From Lentisphaerota bacterium (lineage in GTDB: Bacteria; Verrucomicrobiota; Kiritimatiellia; RFP12; UBA1067): a stretch of DNA of 5,625 nt. Position numbers and translations under genes: made by a program. The stretch lies in assembly GCA_015061765.1 (NCBI GenBank), contig SUVZ01000279.1, positions 1 to 5,625 on the forward strand. Direction: 5' to 3'. Positions within the stretch are counted from its first letter, which is position 1. Every line of letters starts with the position of its first letter. Shown here in pieces: positions 5,618 to 5,625 of this stretch. The notes below the pieces were generated by a model. That model was not told where the DNA came from. It did not search any database and saw only the letters and a program-made list of their open reading frames with translations.

Positions 5618-5625
5618 AAGAAGGA
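5618..5625 (+). promoter_or_regulatory. Shine-Dalgarno-like sequence for a gene beyond the right edge
   Basis: AAGAAGGA occupies the last eight bases, 8 bases after the preceding stop codon. It resembles the AGAAAGGA site before 4777, so another co-transcribed gene probably starts within about ten bases outside the window. The start codon itself cannot be seen. Confidence 0.45.

Noticed and set aside
4960..5619. Open frame of 219 codons on the minus strand
   Set aside because: It is antisense to the signal-peptide protein at 4777-5610, has no recognisable motif, and its upstream end has no ribosome binding site within the window.

Overview
This window looks like bacterial chromosome from the PVC superphylum, most likely a Verrucomicrobiota relative (Kiritimatiellae or Lentisphaeria would fit). 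Two observations support this. One gene matches the Minf_1886 family (TIGR04138), which is described as restricted to Planctomycetes and Verrucomicrobia. Another is a GntR-headed, LacI-type effector regulator placed directly before a secreted protein, an arrangement I associate with carbohydrate-degrading members of that group. The lineage is inferred; no rRNA is present.

Left block (1-2995, + strand). Four genes are closely spaced: a DegT/DnrJ/EryC1/StrS sugar aminotransferase cut by the left edge, cytidylate kinase (cmk), a Minf_1886-family protein and an RsgA-type ribosome-assembly GTPase. Gaps are 39, 15 and 14 bases, so they probably form one operon whose promoter lies left of the window. 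The RsgA protein stops inside the region where the family's C-terminal zinc finger should begin.

Middle (2996-3649). A HIT-family nucleotide hydrolase or transferase on the minus strand converges on rsgA with 4 bases between stop codons. Upstream of it is a 242-base divergent intergenic region. It holds an extended -10 promoter for the HIT gene and a strong -35/-10 promoter for the regulator. Both -10 boxes lie only 7-9 bases from the start codons, which predicts leaderless or nearly leaderless mRNAs. The same region carries a 15-base palindrome, a 12-base direct repeat and a 9-base-period TTGTCTT repeat laid across the regulator promoter, all operator-like.

Right block (3650-5625, + strand). 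A GntR/LacI hybrid regulator (AraR-like architecture) is followed 20 bases later by a secreted, probably beta-propeller protein of lower G+C. A Shine-Dalgarno-like sequence at the extreme right edge suggests another gene of the same operon begins just outside. The simplest reading is a self-regulated sensor module controlling secreted or catabolic functions, sitting next to housekeeping genes.
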